Of a stretch of DNA of 64,000 nt, positions 35,901-44,486 are shown one piece after another. The stretch's first letter is position 1. The number at the start of each line of letters is the position of its first letter. The position numbers were made by a program, and so were the translations under genes. Source of the DNA: Selenomonas sp. TAMA-11512 (GTDB lineage Bacteria > Bacillota > Negativicutes > Selenomonadales > Selenomonadaceae); the NCBI RefSeq assembly GCF_037076525.1, contig NZ_AP029018.1:558001-622000 (forward strand), read 5' to 3'. The notes beneath the pieces are model-generated. The model was given only the letters and a program-made list of their open reading frames with translations, had not been told where the DNA came from and searched no databases.

Positions 35901-37527
35901 TGAGGAGGCATGGCGGTGGAAGCAGTACGATTCCATGCTGGGGGAACTGACAAAGTTCTCGCCCGCAGAATACCGGCAGCAGAATACGGAACTCGGTCAG
36001 GCGTATCGATTGGAGACGAAGCGGGCTGCCGTCTACAGCGCATGGGAGCACATGCTGCGCCGCTCGGAAAGAGACCGCAGCATTCAGCAGCATCTTCAGC
36101 TTTGGAGAAATGCCGTCAAGAAAATTGGAAAGGGCACGGGAAAGCGTGCACCGATCTACCGTGCGGAAGCGCGAAAACTGATGTCACGGTGCCAGGAAGC
36201 TGTGCCCGCATGGATCATGACGATTCGAACGGCATTGGAGCAGCTTGATCCACGGGAGCATCGCTTTGATGTCGTCATTGTGGATGAGGCAAGCCAGGCG
36301 GATTTGAGTGCGCTCACGATGCTGTATCTCGGAGAGAAGATCATCATTGTCGGTGACGACAAGCAGGTCAGCCCTCTCGCCGTCGGGCAGAATTTGGACG
36401 AGGTCGGCAAGCTCATTGAGATGCACCTTGCAGGACGAATTCTGGGGGCGCAGAACTATACCGGTCAGACCTCGCTTTATGATGTCGGCATGACGATTTG
36501 TGATGCGCTGATGCTCCGCGAGCATTTTCGCTGTGTACCGGACATCATTACATTTTCCAACCGGCTCTGCTACGATGGAAAGGTCAAGCCCCTGCGTGAT
36601 GCCACAGACAGCGATCTCCTGCCCGCGCTTGTTCTGCAGCGCATTGACGGTAGTCGCGATGAGAAAAAGAAGACGAATCAGGCAGAAGCGGAATATACGG
36701 TTGCGCTTATCAAGGCAATGATGGAAATGGATGAATATCGGGATAAAACGTTCGGCGTCATCTCGCTCCTCGGGAATGAGCAGGCGGAGCTGGTGTTCGA
36801 GCAGCTGCTGCGCGGCTCTGTCGATGTGGAGCGCAATGCGATTCTCTGCGGGGATGCCGCGCAGTTCCAGGGGGATGAGCGCGATGTTATCATTCTGAAT
36901 ATGGTGGATAGTGTGGAGGAGAACGGGATGCTCCGCCTCACACGCGATGAAAAAATCATTCAGAGGTATAACGTCGCTGTGAGCCGTGCACGTGATCAGC
37001 TGTGGATTCTCCACTCGTTCCCTATGTCCGCGCTCAAGGGCGATGACATTCGCAGCAAGCTGCTCAGTTATGCGGAGAACCTGCACGCGACAGACAGCGC
37101 AATGCCGCAGATTCGGCAAAAGGCGGACTCGCCGTTTGAGGAGGCTGTCGCAAAGACCCTTGTCGAACATGGCTACGATATCGTTCAGCAGTGGCCGGTC
37201 GGACAGTACCGCATCGACATCGTTGTTCGAGACGGTATGCAGAAGATCGCGCTCGAGTGCGATGGTGACCGCTATCACAGCGGGACAGAGAAGGTATATG
37301 AGGACATGGAGCGTCAGATGATCCTTGAGCGGCTGGGCTGGCAGTTTATCCGTCTGCGCGGCAGCACCTACTATCGCGATCCCGCACAGGCGATGCAGGG
37401 TGTGATGCGCGAACTCGAGGCACATGACATCCATCCCGCCGTACGAGTGGAAACATCCGTCAGCAGTGACTTGGTTGAGGAAGTCCGTCGCAGGGCGGAG
37501 GCATATCTGCCGGCGAAAAAGGCATAG
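32970..37527 (+). pseudogene. Large SF1 helicase with C-terminal Vsr/DUF559-like nuclease domain, frameshifted
   Basis: One gene of about 1517 codons split in two frames. From GTG 32970 (GGAAGGAG upstream) frame one runs to a stop at 35336. Removing one G near 35326 joins AACAR directly to WDELLAGHGV in the second frame, which ends at 37527. Domains: charged N-terminus; Walker A VQGPPGTGKTHTIANL; long coiled region (about 450-1000); Walker B FDVVIVDEASQADL; GDDKQVSP; motif VI NVAVSRARDQLW; then a PD-(D/E)xK nuclease of the Vsr/DUF559 type (VGQYRIDIVV, IALECDGD). Similar single-protein helicase-nucleases are found among anti-phage defence genes; that role here is inference. Confidence 0.85.
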
Positions 37528-37537
37528 GGTAGGAGAC

Positions 37538-37980
37538 ATGAATATCACTGAAATCAAAGAGCGCACGTCGGAGATGCTGGAGCAGCTGCTCGTAATCTGG
37601 GAGGCGTGCGTGCGTGCGACGCATCTCTTCCTGAGCGATGCGGAGATCCGTACGATCAAGACGTATGTGCCGGAGGCGCTTGCGCACGTGTCGCACCTTG
37701 TTATCGCGATGGATGAGGAGGGCTCGTCGCATGCCTTTATGAGCGTGGGCGGCGTGCGGATCGAGATGCTCTTTGCTGCGCCGGAGCAGCGCGGAAAGGG
37801 AATCGGGAAGATGCTCGTGCAGTATGCGCATGAGCACTATGCGGTGAGCGAGGTCGCGGTGAACGAGCAGAACCCGGATCACGCGGGTTCTACGAGCATA
37901 TGGGATTCCGTGTCGTGAAGCGGACAGAGCTCGACGAGTAGGGCAATCCTTACCCGCTCCTCCACATGAAAACAGAATGA
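37538..37980 (+). pseudogene. GNAT-family acetyltransferase, frameshifted and nonsense-interrupted
   Basis: Starts at ATG 37538 (AGGAG upstream). The acetyl-CoA site is intact (MLFAAPEQRGKGIGKMLVQYA). After NEQNP, near 37880, the frame is lost. The usual GNAT ending is readable in another frame (FYEHMGFRVVKRTELDE), but a TAG at 37939-37941 interrupts it before GNPYPLLHMKTE and the TGA at 37978. Two independent lesions make this a real pseudogene rather than a single base-call error. It follows the helicase gene after 10 bases. Confidence 0.85.
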
Positions 37981-37989
37981 CTGCATACG

Positions 37990-38028
37990 AAACGAGGTTC
38001 TGCCTTTGATGACAGAACCTCGTTTTTA
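37990..38028 (+). terminator. Rho-independent terminator after the GNAT pseudogene
   Basis: A 13-bp stem (about 37991-38003 with 38013-38025) with T-rich tail. The IS element inserted 15 bases further on. Confidence 0.85.
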
Positions 38029-38042
38029 TGTGTGCATTTATA

Positions 38043-39166
38043 CTAATCTCAAGCTAAATTGATTCGTCTATTCTATTGTGATATAATGCTAAAAGCGTAA
38101 TCAAAATGAATAGGAGAACTCATATGCGCAAATTCACCATAGAACCGGAAGAATATGAAAAAATCGTAGCGGCGGAGAAGGCAACACAGGATAAGAAAAC
38201 ATCACGGAAATTAAGAGCACTCATGCTTCGCTATGAAGGCTTGAGTAACATAGAAGCAGCAAATAGGCTTGGCCTTGGCAGAGTGAGAGTCAGCCAACTG
38301 GTGAGCGAATACAAGAAAAACGGCCTTGCCTCCTTTCTCGAGAATAAATACAAGGGAAACAATCGCAACATGACGGAAGCCGAAGAACTGGAAATATTGG
38401 AACGTTTTCGTAAGAAGGCAGAGGCAGGTCAAGTGGTTGTTGTAAAAGACATTAAGGCAACCTTTGACGAAAAGCTGGGTAGAGATACGGGACGCGGCTA
38501 TATCTATATGTTACTCAAAAGACATGGCTGGCGTAAGATAATGCCGCGCTCCAAGCATCCGAAAAAAGCAAACGAAGAGGCGATCGAGGCCTCAAAAAAA
38601 TTAAGGGAGTCGTAGACGGGCTTTGTATACAATATCCAAGAAAAAGGATCCGCCTCCTGTTTCAAGACGAAGCCGGCTTTGGACGCATCAACAAACCGAA
38701 ACATTGCTGGTGTGCTAAAGGGATTCGTCCGCAAGTACCATGTCATCATATACGGGAATACCGCTACGCTTATGGTGCGGTAGAACCGTTGACAGGAGAA
38801 CACTTCTTTCTTGTCATGCCATACTGCAATACAGCGTGCATGAATGTCTTCTTAAAAGAACTTTCTGAGGAATATAAAGATGACCACATTGTACTTGTTT
38901 GCGATGGAGCGGCGTGGCATAAATCGAACGCACTGCAAATACCAAGCAATGTGACAATCACCTATATTCCCCCATACACGCCGGAAATGAATCCAATCGA
39001 GCAGATTTGGCGTGAATTAAGGACGCAGGGCTTTTGCAACGAAGTCTTTCAGACACTGGATGCAGTCATCGACCGTCTGTGCGCAACAATCCAACAGCTT
39101 ACCAGAAATACCGTATGGAGTATTACATCTAGAGAATGGATATGTAATATTTTTAATTGAGATTAG
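38043..39166 (+). mobile_element. IS630-family insertion sequence, copy 1 (1124 bp)
   Basis: Bounded by the inverted repeat CTAATCTCAA...TTGAGATTAG and by TA on both sides (38041-38042 and 39167-39168), the target duplication of this family. It contains one two-frame transposase. A second, equally long copy lies inverted at 51121-52244. Confidence 0.93.
38124..39160 (+). CDS. IS630-family transposase, made by -1 frameshift (orfA-orfB)
   Basis: orfA (ATG 38124 to 38615, 163 residues) carries a helix-turn-helix (LSNIEAANRLGLGRVRVSQL). orfB lies in the -1 frame. A run of seven A's at 38594-38600 is an ideal slippery site: slipping one base back turns EASKK-L into EASKKIKGVVDGL and reads on to 39160, giving about 345 residues. 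The DDE catalytic blocks are then complete: FQDEAGFGR, LVCDGAAWHKS and PPYTPEMNPIEQIW with the final Glu region. Both copies keep the A7, so frameshifting looks programmed rather than damage. Confidence 0.9.
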
Positions 39167-39168
39167 TA

Positions 39169-39300
39169 TTACTTCTTCGTGACGAGCTCGATTGACTCTT
39201 TGCCCGCCATGTGTGTGATGCGCATCTCGAGTATGCAGAAGCGTTTCCACTGCCACCTGCGGCGCACGTGTGAAACATAACATCGTATCCCTCCGCGCAT
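39169..39300 (-). pseudogene. Possible remnant of a gene cut by the IS element
   Basis: A 43-codon minus-strand frame (ending EMRITHMAGKESIELVTKK) with codon use like the surrounding genes, abutting the right end of the IS. The start half shows no normal gene beginning. It may be the tail of a larger gene whose other part was lost. Family not recognised. Confidence 0.3.
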
Positions 39301-39307
39301 GTCTTCT

Positions 39308-39859
39308 CTATGCGAGCGACTTGAGCTTTTCTGCAAGGCGCTTGGCGTGGTCATGGGCTGCTGCGGTCATTTTGACAATCTTCTCTGCATTCGCGCGGTC
39401 GACATAGGAAACGCTGTCTGTCCAGAGATAGCCCTTGTACTCCATACCCGTAAATTCTGCCGTATGTGAGAGTCGCTTCGTCATCGCCTCCACGGGGAAT
39501 GCCTCGCCGTAAGCGAACGCAGGTGCGCCTGTTGTAAAGGAGAGGAGGAGCTTTTTGCCGACGAGCGCCTTCCCCGTCGACCCGTGTGAGAATCCGTGGA
39601 GGAAGACATCTTCCATCCACTTTGCCATGAGTGCGGGGATACTGAACCAGAAAATCGGAAACTGCATGACGATGATGTCCGCATCCACAAGCTTCGCCTG
39701 CTCCGCCTCGACATCGAATTCGTAGTCGGGATAGAGTGCGCCGAGATCGTCAATCGTCGCCTCGGGCACGAGCTTTGCGATGTCTTCCAGAATAATTTTG
39801 TTCGCAAAAGAGTCGTTGGCGAGGTCGGGATGGCCGGAGACGATGAGAATTTTCTTCAT
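39308..39859 (-). CDS. NAD(P)H quinone reductase-like flavoprotein (KefF/NQO1 family)
   Basis: 183-residue flavodoxin-fold enzyme that reduces quinones or similar electrophiles with NAD(P)H and FMN/FAD. Seen: MKKILIVSGHPDLANDSFAN (flavin phosphate loop with the typical GHP), QFPIFWFSIPALMAKWMEDV and GKALVGKKLLLSFTTGAP, all standard for the KefF/MdaB/NQO1 group. Begins at an ATG behind AAAGGAC. It runs toward the IS copy and may have lost a downstream partner. The role is probably electrophile or redox protection. Confidence 0.9.
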   Translation of the reverse strand: MKKILIVSGHPDLANDSFANKIILEDIAKLVPEATIDDLGALYPDYEFDVEAEQAKLVDADIIVMQFPIFWFSIPALMAKWMEDVFLHGFSHGSTGKALVGKKLLLSFTTGAPAFAYGEAFPVEAMTKRLSHTAEFTGMEYKGYLWTDSVSYVDRANAEKIVKMTAAAHDHAKRLAEKLKSLA

Positions 39860-39907
39860 AATTATTTGTCCTTTCTATGCTGTGATCGCAATCGCCGCGG
39901 TAAAGGA

Positions 39908-41740
39908 TTATTTCTCTGACGGGATGTGCGGCGTGTGCTTCGTAGAAGGCGGGAGAATACCTGTCATTTCGAGGAGGTACCTGCCGTTGGTTGTCTTGGA
40001 TCGACCGGGACGGAGTTTGTAGTCGAAGTGGATCTTTCCCTCTTCGTCGTACTGTTCCTCAAAGTGGTCGTTGATGATTCTGCCGCCGCCACTTGGTGCG
40101 CGGAGATTGGCAAGTGCCGCATCGTGAGTGGAGAGGAGGGTGAGGAAGGAGAGCCCTGTGAGTGCAAGGATGGCAGCCTTTGCTCCCGCAAGTCGGTCCG
40201 TGGCATTCGTACCGTGGAAGATCTCGTCGATGACGACAAAAATCGGCGTGGAGGTGTCCTCCGCCGCCTGCATCATGCTTTTGATGCGAAGCAGCTCCGC
40301 ATAGAAGGTCGATATGCCGTTGGCGGCATCGTCGGCGACACGGATGGAGGAGTAGATGCGCATGGGGGAAATCGACATCCCGGACGCGGGGACGGGGGCG
40401 CCGGCGTAAGCGAGTATGAGGGCTGTCGCCGCAGTGCGCAGGAAGGTTGTCTTGCCGGACATATTCGATCCCGTGATGATGTGGGTGGCGGCATCGCTTG
40501 CAAAGTCGTTGCCGACGGATGTGCTCTCGCCGATCAGAAGGTGATGGAGATTGGTGAACGCGAGGTGCGGTTCGTCTTTGTCGAGGAGCTCGGGGTAGCA
40601 GTATGTCGAGCGGGAGAGCGGGATGACGGCGAAGGAGGCGATGGCCTCGAGCTCCGCCCAATCGGCCAAATACAGGGGAAGCTCGTCGCTTGCCTCCTTC
40701 TGCCATTTCAGAAATGCAAAGGCGAGGTGGGCGTCGCCGAGGAAGAGGTCTGCGAGGGTGCGGTAGAGGAGATTGCGGCGCATTTCAAGGAGATCGGCGA
40801 GACGCGCAAGCTCCTGTATCGCAGGCGCCGCCTTCTTTCGCCGGAGACGGTCGGAGTAGGCGGTGAGCCATGGAGAGCGAAATTCCTGATTTACAAGAAA
40901 GGCGAAGATGCGCCCGTAGAGGTGGAGTGAATCGTGCAGCGGCGCAATGCCTGCCATAGCTGAGATCAGACGGGCGCGCAGGGCAGAGGCGAGAAGAACG
41001 GCAAAGATGGCGATACCCGCAGGCGTCATCCAGGGAATATAGCCGAGAAGGAAGATAATCAGCGAGCCGAAGACGAGGACGGGAAGGAGGAAGGCGACAG
41101 GACGTATCCAAGCGGGCAGCGGCTGCACCGGTTCAAATAGGCTTCGGAGGCCCGGGATGGGGGTATCGTTCTCGGGGAGCAGGCGGGCGATGGTCAGGAG
41201 CTCGACAAGTCGACGGGGGATGGAGGCAAGCTCTTTGACGTCCTCTTGGCGTTCGCGTACCATGGAGAAGTCGGTCGGAAAGGGGGACAGGGAAGCGGCG
41301 AGGCGATCACGGCCAAGCTTCGTGCGGGCAAGGGAGAGAAATTGATAGAGGGAATCTTTGCCGAAGACGGCAAGGTCGACGAGCTGCGGCTGATCCCCGC
41401 GAAGATAGTGCTCTCCCGTATCGGAAAGCTGACGCCAGTCCTCGGAGCGGCGAGCGAGGAGATCGGAGATGAGGCCGACCTTGACCGTGAGCTCGAGCTG
41501 CTGCTGACGGATGTCGGACTGTCGGCGCAGGAGCAGACAGAAGACGAGCAGGAGGACAGGCGCCGCGATATAGAAGACAGGCCAGCCTGTATCATGGGCG
41601 GCCGAGGCTGCAAAGAGCATGAGGAGAAAACTCACGACACGTCCCCACATGAGATGGCGGCTTTTTGTATCGAGATCAACGCGGCTCGCCTGTATTTCTG
41701 TTTTTAAGGATGCAAAATCATACAGAGTTCGCTTTTCCAT
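39908..41740 (-). CDS. Membrane-anchored MutS-family ATPase
   Basis: 610 residues from ATG 41740 (GAGGTG upstream). The N-terminus has two hydrophobic helices (about 35-70) and two more around 215-265. The C-terminal ~200 residues are a MutS-type ATPase: Walker A ITGSNMSGKTTFLRT, Walker B PIFVVIDEIFHGTNATDR and the STHD loop. It lacks the mismatch-recognition and connector domains of MutS, so it is not a mismatch-repair MutS. It belongs to a poorly studied group of membrane MutS-like proteins in Firmicutes. Function unknown. Divergent from ccmA. Confidence 0.85.
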   Translation of the reverse strand: MEKRTLYDFASLKTEIQASRVDLDTKSRHLMWGRVVSFLLMLFAASAAHDTGWPVFYIAAPVLLLVFCLLLRRQSDIRQQQLELTVKVGLISDLLARRSEDWRQLSDTGEHYLRGDQPQLVDLAVFGKDSLYQFLSLARTKLGRDRLAASLSPFPTDFSMVRERQEDVKELASIPRRLVELLTIARLLPENDTPIPGLRSLFEPVQPLPAWIRPVAFLLPVLVFGSLIIFLLGYIPWMTPAGIAIFAVLLASALRARLISAMAGIAPLHDSLHLYGRIFAFLVNQEFRSPWLTAYSDRLRRKKAAPAIQELARLADLLEMRRNLLYRTLADLFLGDAHLAFAFLKWQKEASDELPLYLADWAELEAIASFAVIPLSRSTYCYPELLDKDEPHLAFTNLHHLLIGESTSVGNDFASDAATHIITGSNMSGKTTFLRTAATALILAYAGAPVPASGMSISPMRIYSSIRVADDAANGISTFYAELLRIKSMMQAAEDTSTPIFVVIDEIFHGTNATDRLAGAKAAILALTGLSFLTLLSTHDAALANLRAPSGGGRIINDHFEEQYDEEGKIHFDYKLRPGRSKTTNGRYLLEMTGILPPSTKHTPHIPSEK

Positions 41741-41862
41741 CGTGCACCTCTTTTTGTAATACATACGGTCTGACTTATATAGTATCATTTATATAGGAAG
41801 TATGACAAGTGTTTTCACATTGTTTCCTGAAAGGAGACACTAATGTATCGGATGCGGGCGAT

Positions 41863-41883
41863 AATGTGAACATCGTTCATGTT
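41863..41883. promoter_or_regulatory. Palindrome in the mutS-like/ccmA divergent region
   Basis: AATGTGAAC-ATC-GTTCATGTT, 9-base arms matching at 7 positions with a perfect TGAAC/GTTCA core. It partly resembles a CRP/FNR-family site (TGTGA half), which would suit control of nitrite respiration. A TTGAAA at 41965-41970 with TTTACT 17 bases on is a possible ccm promoter. Confidence 0.35.
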
Positions 41884-42038
41884 AAAAGTGAAAGAAGTTC
41901 AGATTTTACAAGGGTTTGGGGGCATAATTTTTTAAAAAATTTTTAAGAAACGGGGTAAAAATCATTGAAAAAAATATTAAAATATGCTTTACTTATGGTA
42001 CATGATATCGATGCACCTATTTGGGAGGGACGCGCAGT

Positions 42039-42674
42039 ATGAAACTTCGGTTTTCCGAGGTGCGGCAGCGCTTCCACCGACGGGATATCTTCGGCATCCG
42101 TGCACTGGAGCTCACAGGCGGCAGCTTCTATGCCGTCACGGGGCAAAACGGCAGCGGCAAGTCGACGCTGATCAAGCTTGCGGGAGGGCTTCTTCGCCCC
42201 ACGGTCGGGGAGATACGCCGGATGGACGGAGATGAGACTCGATGTGATTGGCAGGATGAGACTGCGATGGTGACACCGGAGCTCTCCTTTTATCCTCGGC
42301 TCACGGCGAGGGAAAATCTCGTGTTTTTCTTGGGGCTTCGAGGGATTTCCGTTACCGAGGAGCGGATGGCGGAAATCTTTCGGGAAGTCGGGCTGGAGGG
42401 GATGGAGACATCCTCTGTCCGGACAGCGAGCTTTTCGACGGGGATGCGGCAGAGGCTCAAGCTTGCCGTGCTGTTTGCGGCGGAGGCGAAGCTCTGGCTC
42501 CTTGATGAGCCGGCAGCCAATCTTGATGGCGAGGGCAAGGAGCTGCTCCTGGAGCGGGTGCGGCAGGCAAAGGAAAAGGGGTCGCTCATCCTGTGGGCGA
42601 CGAACGACGACGGGGAGGCACAAAGAGCCGATGCAAAGATCCACATCGCGGATGGTATGGCTCGTCTTTCGTAA
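42039..42674 (+). CDS. ccmA: Heme exporter ATP-binding protein CcmA
   Basis: 211 residues from ATG 42039, eight bases after GGGAGGGA. ABC ATPase: Walker A GQNGSGKST, signature FSTGMRQRL (TGMRQR variant typical of CcmA), Walker B LWLLDEPAANLD. In cytochrome c maturation CcmA with CcmB releases holo-CcmE from CcmC. The gene overlaps ccmB by 23 bases and starts the ccmABCEF operon. Confidence 0.88.
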   Translation: MKLRFSEVRQRFHRRDIFGIRALELTGGSFYAVTGQNGSGKSTLIKLAGGLLRPTVGEIRRMDGDETRCDWQDETAMVTPELSFYPRLTARENLVFFLGLRGISVTEERMAEIFREVGLEGMETSSVRTASFSTGMRQRLKLAVLFAAEAKLWLLDEPAANLDGEGKELLLERVRQAKEKGSLILWATNDDGEAQRADAKIHIADGMARLS

Positions 42675-43302
42675 GGAAATCCTATCGGCACTGCGATTCA
42701 AGGCGGCGTGGGCGGCGATGGTGATGTTCTCCCTGACAGCTCTCGCGGCCGTATCGCTGTCGCTCTACGGTATCGTGCCGTCGCCGAAGATGGCGGCATC
42801 GCTTCTGTGGCTTGTGCTCTTTTTCTCGGCATCGGTCGGCCTTGACCGCATGTTCGGTGAGGAGGCGGCGCAGAACACGCTCTTGGCGCTTCGTGTCTAT
42901 GGCACGTCGGGCGCCGTCCTGTGGGGGAAGCTCCTCTACTCGCTCGTGCTGCTCTTAGGTCTGGGCATTTTCACCGTGGCGATCTTCTTCCTGTTTATAG
43001 GAACGGAGACGGCCTCACCGTTCCTCTTCTTCCTCGTACTCGCTGCGGGACTGTGGGGGATGGCGGGAGCGGGTGTCCTGATTGCCGCATTGACGGTCGC
43101 TGCGGAGGCGCGCAGCGGTCTCTTCTCGGTACTGCTCCTGCCGGTACTTCTGCCGGTGCTGCTGCCGGCGATCTACCTGACAGGGGAGCTTTTCGCTGAG
43201 AAGGGTGTCGAACTGACATATCTCGGAGGTATCGTGCTCTACGATGTGATTTTGACACTGGCGGCATCGATGCTCTTCGATTCGCTGTGGCAGGAATTGT
43301 AA
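42652..43302 (+). CDS. ccmB: Heme exporter permease CcmB
   Basis: 216 residues with six hydrophobic segments, started at ATG 42652 inside the end of ccmA, so the product begins MVWLVFRKEILSALRFK like CcmB. The FSASVGLDRMFGEEA block after the second helix (FLAxxxGLDRLFxxE in the family) supports the call. Works with CcmA in the inner membrane. A 130-base A/T-rich gap separates it from ccmC. Confidence 0.88.
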   Translation: MVWLVFRKEILSALRFKAAWAAMVMFSLTALAAVSLSLYGIVPSPKMAASLLWLVLFFSASVGLDRMFGEEAAQNTLLALRVYGTSGAVLWGKLLYSLVLLLGLGIFTVAIFFLFIGTETASPFLFFLVLAAGLWGMAGAGVLIAALTVAAEARSGLFSVLLLPVLLPVLLPAIYLTGELFAEKGVELTYLGGIVLYDVILTLAASMLFDSLWQEL

Positions 43303-43432
43303 AATATTTTGCTTAGCGTTGAAAAATCAGACTATTCAAATAAATTATGAATCTGATTCATGTATGAACAATATTCATTTTTAAATACTTCCGTCGCTCC
43401 GGCAAGGGGGGACGGAAAGGAAGGAGGCAAGG

Positions 43433-44074
43433 ATGAGACTGTTTACAAAAACACGGGCGCTCGTCATTCTGACGCTGCATACCGTCGGATTTATCCTCTT
43501 TGCGGTGCCTCCCGCGGAGGGGCTCGGAGAGCTCGTACGTCTCGCGTTTGTCCACATACCGGCGGCCTGGGTCTCGGTGCTGGCATTTCTCCTGTCGGCG
43601 TGGTGGGCGTTTCGCTATCTTCGGGGAAAGGATATGCGCTATGATCGGCTCTCGGGGCGGTCGGCAAAACTGGGCTTTTACTTCGTTATCTTTGCCACGA
43701 TCACGGGTGCCGTTTTCGGCAGACTGACGTGGGGTTCCTGGTGGAATTGGGATCCGCGGCAGACGACGATCTTCATCCTGATCCTCATCTATGGCGCCTA
43801 CCTGACACTCCGTGCAGCCGTGCCGGAGGAGAGGAAGAGAGCGAGCGTATCGGCGGTCTATTCGCTCCTGTCGTGCCTGTCGGTGCCCTTCCTCGTATTC
43901 ATTCTGCCGCGTCTCTATTTTTCTCTCCACCCGCAGCCTGTCCTGAACAGCGGGGGTCACATCGACATGGATCCCGTGATGCTCACGATCCTCATATTAG
44001 CCGTTGTCAATGCAACCTGCATTTATTTATATCTGTTATATAGAAGTGAAGGAGGAACAAGGGATGAAGCGTAG
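43433..44074 (+). CDS. ccmC: Heme-handling protein CcmC
   Basis: 213 residues, six membrane segments. The WWD heme-binding segment is seen as WGSWWNWDPRQT near residue 100, with conserved His residues before and after (VHIPAAW near 53, HIDMDP near 173). CcmC loads heme onto CcmE on the outer face of the inner membrane. AAGGAAGGAGG precedes the ATG, and the end overlaps ccmE by 11 bases. Confidence 0.93.
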   Translation: MRLFTKTRALVILTLHTVGFILFAVPPAEGLGELVRLAFVHIPAAWVSVLAFLLSAWWAFRYLRGKDMRYDRLSGRSAKLGFYFVIFATITGAVFGRLTWGSWWNWDPRQTTIFILILIYGAYLTLRAAVPEERKRASVSAVYSLLSCLSVPFLVFILPRLYFSLHPQPVLNSGGHIDMDPVMLTILILAVVNATCIYLYLLYRSEGGTRDEA

Positions 44075-44426
44075 CTATCTGCTGATTGGGCTCATCGTCC
44101 TCTTTGCCGCCTATGCCGGATTTGCTTTCTCGGACAGTGTCACACCGTATGTCAGCATCGCCGATGCAAAGACGTCGGGGGATACCGTGCAGGTCAAGGG
44201 GCTTCTGGCGCAAAATGCACCCGCTCCCGCACAGGACGGGAAGGATTTCGTCTTTACGCTGGAGGATGAGTCGGGCGGCGAGATGCTCGTCCGCTATCAC
44301 GGTACGGAGCCGGATCAGTTCAAGGAAGCCCATCATATCGTGGCAATAGGTCACTATGAGCAGACTGCTTTTGAGGCGGACAAACTCCTCATTAAGTGTC
44401 CGTCCAAGTATGAAAGACAGAAGTAA
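44064..44426 (+). CDS. ccmE: Heme chaperone CcmE, CxxxY variant
   Basis: 120 residues from ATG 44064 (GGAGGAA upstream): N-terminal membrane anchor (LIGLIVLFAAYAGFAF) and an OB-fold domain (TVQVKGLLAQN, DFVFTLEDESGGEMLVRYHG, IVAIGHYEQTAFEADKLLIK). The heme-attachment motif reads CPSKY, i.e. CxxxY, where E. coli CcmE has HxxxY. The Cys form is known from archaea and sulfate reducers and marks the System I* version of cytochrome c maturation, which also lacks CcmH. Here too no ccmD, G or H is seen. Confidence 0.9.
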   Translation: MKRSYLLIGLIVLFAAYAGFAFSDSVTPYVSIADAKTSGDTVQVKGLLAQNAPAPAQDGKDFVFTLEDESGGEMLVRYHGTEPDQFKEAHHIVAIGHYEQTAFEADKLLIKCPSKYERQK

Positions 44427-44486
44427 GGGAGAGCCGTTTCCTTTCGGGGAGTGGCCGGCAAAGCTGACAGAGGAGGCATGTATTTT

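Noticed and set aside
38043-39166. orfA/orfB of the IS as a broken transposase
   Set aside because: Both copies keep the A7 slip site and intact DDE blocks, so a programmed frameshift is the better reading.
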